Origin: CAVPEW01 sp050247895 | Lineage (GTDB): Bacteria > Actinomycetota > Acidimicrobiia > Acidimicrobiales > VFJN01 | Direction of reading: 5' to 3' | Length of the DNA stretch: 8,066 nucleotides | Assembly (NCBI GenBank): GCA_050247895.1 | Contig: JBFWTJ010000184.1 | Coordinates: 1-8,066 of the forward strand | Part shown: one piece after another, positions 5,203 through 8,066 of the stretch | How positions within the stretch are numbered: the stretch's first letter is position 1 | Layout of the letters: every line of letters begins with the position of its first letter | Program-made: the position numbers and the translations under genes | The notes under the pieces: generated by a model | Databases searched by the model: none | Told to the model about the DNA's origin: nothing | Seen by the model: the letters and a program-made list of their open reading frames with translations, nothing else

Positions 5203-6402
5203 ATGCCCGAAGCCGTGATCGTCGCCGCCGTCCGCACCCCGATCGGCCGGGCCATGAAGGGGAGCCTGGTCGACTGCCGGCCCGACGACCTGGGCACCCT
5301 CGCCGTGCAGGCCGCCCTGGCCAAGGTGCCCGAGCTCGACCGCAACACCGTCGACGACCTCGTCATGGGCTGCGCCCAGCCCGCCGGGGAGGCCGGCTAC
5401 AACATCGCCCGCGTCGTGGCCCTCCTCTCGGACATGCCCGACGTCCCCGGCGTGACCGTCAACCGCTACTGCTCGTCCTCGCTCCAGGGCATCCGGATGG
5501 CGGCCCACGCCATCCGCTCCGGCGAGGGCGACGCCTTCGTGTGCGCCGGCGTGGAGACCGTGAGCCGGTTCGGCAACGGGGCGTCGGACCGGGGCCCGCA
5601 CAACCCCCTGTTCGCCGACGCCGAGGCCCGCACCGCCGAGCTGGCCGAGGGGGCCGCGAGCTGGGAGCCGGGCCCGGGCCTGGCCGACGTCTACATCGCC
5701 ATGGGCCAGACCGCCGAGAACGTGCGGCTGGCCGAGGGCGTCAGCCGGACCGAGATGGACGAGTTCGCCGCCCTGTCCCAGCAGCGGGCCGTCCGCTCCC
5801 AGGAGAATGGCTTCTTCGAGCGGGAGATCGTCCCGGTCACCCTGGCCGACGGCACGGTCGTGGCGCGCGACGACGGCCCCCGCCCGGGCACGACCGCCGA
5901 GGCCCTGGCCCAGCTCAAGCCGGTGTTCCGCCCCGACGGCGAGATCACCGCGGGCAACTCCTGCCCGCTCAACGACGGTGCCGCCGCGGTCGTGGTGATG
6001 AGCGACGAGCGGGCCCGCCAGCTCGGCATCCGGCCCCTGGCCCGGATCGTGTCGAGCGGGGTCACCGGCCTCAACCCCGAGATCATGGGCCTGGGCCCGG
6101 TCGAGGCCTGCCGCCAGGCGCTGCACCGGGCCGGGCTGACCATCGACGACATCGACCTGGTCGAGATCAACGAGGCGTTCGCGGCCCAGGTCGTGCCCTC
6201 GGCCCGGCACCTGGGGATCCCCTGGGACAAGCTCAACGTCAACGGCGGGGCCATCGCCATCGGCCACCCCTTCGGCATGACCGGCGCCCGGATCATGACG
6301 ACCCTGCTCAACGGGCTCGAGGACGCCGACGGCCGCTACGGCCTGGAGTCGATGTGCGTCGGCGGCGGCCAGGGCATGGCCATGGTCGTCGAGCGCCTCT
6401 GA
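5203..6402 (+). CDS. Thiolase (acetyl-CoA C-acyltransferase)
   Basis: A 399-residue thiolase, the usual length. It either cleaves 3-ketoacyl-CoA with CoA or condenses two acetyl-CoA. It begins with the family signature E-A-V-I-V-A-A-V-R-T-P-I-G. The nucleophilic Cys is Cys90 in N-R-Y-C-S-S-S. N-E-A-F at 323-326 is the NEAF motif, His355 lies in G-H-P-F-G-M-T-G, and Cys385 in C-V-G-G-G-Q-G is the acid/base residue. All four catalytic elements are present, so it should be active and is not an SCP-x-like non-catalytic form. The ATG at 5203 is chosen over an in-frame ATG at 5131 because the family start (PEAVIVAAVRTP) directly follows it and GGAGG lies at 5194-5198. It may form an operon with the LLM oxidoreductase 49 bases downstream. 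No hydratase/dehydrogenase partner is adjacent, so degradative versus biosynthetic use is open. The 115 bases upstream contain no clear promoter. Confidence 0.93.
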   Translation: MPEAVIVAAVRTPIGRAMKGSLVDCRPDDLGTLAVQAALAKVPELDRNTVDDLVMGCAQPAGEAGYNIARVVALLSDMPDVPGVTVNRYCSSSLQGIRMAAHAIRSGEGDAFVCAGVETVSRFGNGASDRGPHNPLFADAEARTAELAEGAASWEPGPGLADVYIAMGQTAENVRLAEGVSRTEMDEFAALSQQRAVRSQENGFFEREIVPVTLADGTVVARDDGPRPGTTAEALAQLKPVFRPDGEITAGNSCPLNDGAAAVVVMSDERARQLGIRPLARIVSSGVTGLNPEIMGLGPVEACRQALHRAGLTIDDIDLVEINEAFAAQVVPSARHLGIPWDKLNVNGGAIAIGHPFGMTGARIMTTLLNGLEDADGRYGLESMCVGGGQGMAMVVERL

Positions 6403-6451
6403 ACGGGACGCCGTCGAGGGCCGAGGCCGGTCCGGCGTCGGAGGAGCGCGG

Positions 6452-7291
6452 GTGAGGGTCGGGATCACGATGTTCGCCACCGACGTGTCGATCGGCGTCG
6501 TCGAGCTGGCCCGGGCCTGCGAGGCGCGCGGCTTCGACTCGCTGTGGCTGCCCGAGCACACCCACATCCCGCTCAGCCGCCGGACGCTCCCGCCCACAGG
6601 CGAGACCGTGCTGGGCGACCGGTACCTCCGCTCGCTCGACCCGCTCGTCGCCCTCACCGCAGCGGCCACCGCGACCACCGACCTGCGCCTGGGCACGGCG
6701 GTGGCGCTGGTGGCCCAGCGGGACCCGGTGGTGACGGCCAAGGCCGTGGCCACCCTCGACCTGGTCAGCGGGGGCCGGTTCAGCCTCGGCATCGGCTTCG
6801 GCTGGAACGAGGACGAGATGGAGACCCACGGCGTGGACCCGCGCCGACGCCGGTCGGTGGCCCGCGAGCACGTCCTGGCCATGCGCGCCCTGTGGGAGCA
6901 GGAGGAGGCGTCGTTCGAGGGCGAGCACGTCCGGCTGGCCCCCTCGTGGTCGTGGCCCAAGCCGGTCCAGGCGCCCCTGCCCGTCCTGGTCGGCGGGATG
7001 GCCGGGCCGGGCCTGTTCGCCCACGTCGCCGAGTACGCGCAGGGTTGGATGCCGGTCGGCGGCCGGGCCCTGGGCGACTCGATCGCCCGGCTCCACGAGG
7101 CCGTCGCCGCGGCGGGCCGCGACCCGTCGGGCATCGAGGTGGTCCCGGTGGTCGAGGTCGTCGAGGCGGGCAAGGTGGCCCACCTGCGCGACGCCGGGGC
7201 CACCGGGTGCGCCCTGCGGGTGCCCTCGGCCCCCGCCGACGAGGTGCTGCGGGTGCTCGACGCCCACGCGGCCCTGCTCGCCACGCTCTGA
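6452..7291 (+). CDS. LLM-class oxidoreductase, probably F420-dependent
   Basis: A 279-residue TIM-barrel protein of the luciferase-like monooxygenase superfamily, resembling the TIGR03619-type F420-dependent oxidoreductases of actinobacteria. Visible features are the N-terminal strand V-G-I-T-M-F, G-F-D-S-L-W-L-P-E-H (27-36), L-R-L-G-T-A-V (78-84), the conserved S-G-G-R-F (106-110) followed by G-I-G-F-G-W-N-E-D-E (113-122), and P-V-L-V-G-G (177-182), which contributes to phosphate binding of the deazaflavin or flavin. It would pass hydride between F420 (or FMN) and an unknown substrate in the cytosol. The GTG start has GGAGGA at 6440-6445, six bases upstream; the next ATG (residue 7) would cut into the first strand. 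It follows the thiolase by 49 bases on the same strand, suggesting cotranscription and a role in lipid or aromatic catabolism, which is inference. F420 versus FMN cannot be settled from motifs alone. Confidence 0.88.
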   Translation: MRVGITMFATDVSIGVVELARACEARGFDSLWLPEHTHIPLSRRTLPPTGETVLGDRYLRSLDPLVALTAAATATTDLRLGTAVALVAQRDPVVTAKAVATLDLVSGGRFSLGIGFGWNEDEMETHGVDPRRRRSVAREHVLAMRALWEQEEASFEGEHVRLAPSWSWPKPVQAPLPVLVGGMAGPGLFAHVAEYAQGWMPVGGRALGDSIARLHEAVAAAGRDPSGIEVVPVVEVVEAGKVAHLRDAGATGCALRVPSAPADEVLRVLDAHAALLATL

Positions 7292-7335
7292 GCGAGGTCT
7301 CGGGTCGCCGGGGCGGGTCCTGGCAGGCTGGGGCG

Positions 7336-8052
7336 ATCGCCGCTCCCGAACCCGTCGACGACCCGGCCGATCCCCGGTTGGCCGACTTCGCCCACCTGCG
7401 GTCGCCGTCGCGGCGGACCGCGCTGGAGCGCGGGCGGGGGATCTTCACCGTCGAGGGCGCCCTGGCCCTCGAGGCGCTGGTCGACTCGCCCTACCCGGTG
7501 CGCGCCGTGCTGGTCGACCGGCGACGGATCGGGTCCCTGGGCGACCTCGTCGCCCGGGCTGGCGCCCCGGTGTACGCGCTGGCGCCCGACGCCGTCGAGG
7601 CGCTCACGGGCTTCGCCTTCCACCGGGGCGTGCTGGCGGTGGCCGAGCGGCCCGCGCCGGTCCCGGTCGAGGAGGTGGTGGCCGGCGCCCGCCGGCTGCT
7701 GGTGGTCGAGGCCGTCAACGACCACGAGAACCTCGGTGGGCTCTACCGCAACGCGGCCGCGTTCGGGGTCGACGCGGTGGTCTGCGACCCGACCACGGCC
7801 GACCCGCTCTACCGCCGCGTGGTGCGGGTCTCGCTGGGCCACGTCCTGCGGGTGCCCACGGCCCGGGTCGGGCCGGGCGGCTGGCCGGGCGCGCTGGGCG
7901 ACCTGCGCGCCGCGGGGTTCGCCGTCCTGGCCCTCACGCCCGCGCCCGACGCCGAGCCCGTCGACCGGGTCGCGGCCGACCCGCCCGACCGCTGGGCGGT
8001 CCTCGTGGGGGCCGAGGGCCCGGGGCTCACCGCCGGCGCGCTGGCCGGGGCC
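7336..8052 (+). CDS. SpoU/TrmH-family RNA 2'-O-methyltransferase, 3' end missing
   Basis: About 239 codons of an S-adenosylmethionine-dependent rRNA/tRNA 2'-O-ribose methyltransferase with the SPOUT knot fold. The N-terminal part has D-P-A-D-P-R-L-A-D-F, typical of actinobacterial members, and a substrate-binding domain (about 15-115, with F-T-V-E-G and F-H-R-G-V-L). Motif 1 follows, V-N-D-H-E-N-L-G-G-L-Y-R-N-A (127-140), with the Asn and Arg used in catalysis. Motif 2 is Y-R-R-V-V-R-V-S-L-G-H, and motif 3 starts as V-L-V-G-A-E-G-P-G-L (222-231). The reading frame ends at 8052, where adapter sequence begins; the C-terminal P-M-x-x-x-x-D-S-L-N-V knot segment is missing. The start is uncertain. 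No ATG or GTG occurs in this frame between the in-frame GTG at 7207, deep inside the previous gene, and 7498. The given start is an ATC at the expected position. TTG at 7378 would remove the conserved DPADPR segment. Confidence 0.8.
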
Positions 8053-8066
8053 AGATCGGAAGAGCA
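8053..8066 (+). other. Illumina TruSeq adapter remnant (not genomic)
   Basis: The last 14 bases, AGATCGGAAGAGCA, equal the first 14 bases of the standard TruSeq read-1-side adapter. The first 13 are common to both adapters, and the final A distinguishes this one from the read-2 form, which continues with G. The sequence sits exactly at the contig end and is AT-richer than the surroundings. These bases should be trimmed; the methyltransferase frame is genomic only up to about 8052. Confidence 0.95.

Noticed and set aside
2430..5366. A 978-codon minus-strand frame that would fuse about 500 residues to the front of XseA
   Set aside because: The upstream part is antisense to the MBL hydrolase and thiolase, is His/Gly/Val/Asp-biased low-complexity sequence, and has no domain. 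It stays open only because stop codons are rare at this GC content.
7333..7340. GCGATCGC octamer resembling the cyanobacterial HIP1 element
   Set aside because: A single copy in a GC-rich window; nothing else suggests a cyanobacterium.
5017..7842. A 941-codon minus-strand frame antisense to the thiolase, LLM enzyme and methyltransferase
   Set aside because: Each of the plus-strand genes it covers has catalytic motifs and ribosome binding sites. The antisense product shows only GC-driven composition.

Overview
This is a GC-rich, densely packed chromosomal fragment from a high-GC bacterium, most likely Actinomycetota. Acidimicrobiia-like lineages fit best, but that is inference. The supporting signs are strong C/G third-position bias, an F420-type LLM-family oxidoreductase, an actinobacterial-style prenyl diphosphate synthase whose second motif is DDLLG, and a candidate leaderless promoter (TANNNT, seven bases, then GTG) in front of xseA. 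Almost all genes have recognisable housekeeping or catabolic functions. I see no transposase, integrase, CRISPR array, tRNA, rRNA or defence island.

Layout. 1-93 (minus): the first 31 codons of a lipoprotein, cut by the window edge. 94-264: a divergent intergenic region carrying a run of twelve G. 265-966 (plus): a VUT/YhhQ-type membrane protein (putative queuosine precursor transporter family), converging with the next block. 983-3839 (minus): a likely operon xseA-xseB-prenyl synthase, i.e. both subunits of exodeoxyribonuclease VII followed by a short-chain (probably GGPP) synthase. xseA and xseB overlap by 8 bases, and a perfect 10-bp stem-loop sits between xseB and the synthase. 3840-3983: a divergent promoter region holding a 42-bp tandem repeat with two copies of a 10-bp palindrome. 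3984-5087 (plus): a metallo-beta-lactamase-fold hydrolase with a complete metal site and a strikingly histidine-rich N-terminal extension. 5203-6402 (plus): a thiolase. 6452-7291 (plus): an LLM-class (F420-type) oxidoreductase, probably in one operon with the thiolase. 7336-8052 (plus): a SpoU/TrmH-family RNA 2'-O-methyltransferase cut by the end of the contig and lacking an obvious start codon.

The last 14 bases (8053-8066) match the start of an Illumina TruSeq adapter, so they are almost certainly not genomic. The contig therefore probably comes from an Illumina assembly whose reads were not fully trimmed. This also makes base-level oddities, such as the G12 run and the missing methyltransferase start, worth checking against reads.

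Functionally, xseAB serves DNA repair and degradation of single-stranded DNA. The prenyl synthase feeds isoprenoid synthesis, and its linkage to xseB resembles the xseB-ispA arrangement known in other bacteria. The thiolase and LLM enzyme suggest acyl-CoA or related catabolism. No wholly new system is evident. The most unusual features are the phased palindromic repeat between xseA and the His-rich hydrolase, and the His-rich hydrolase itself.
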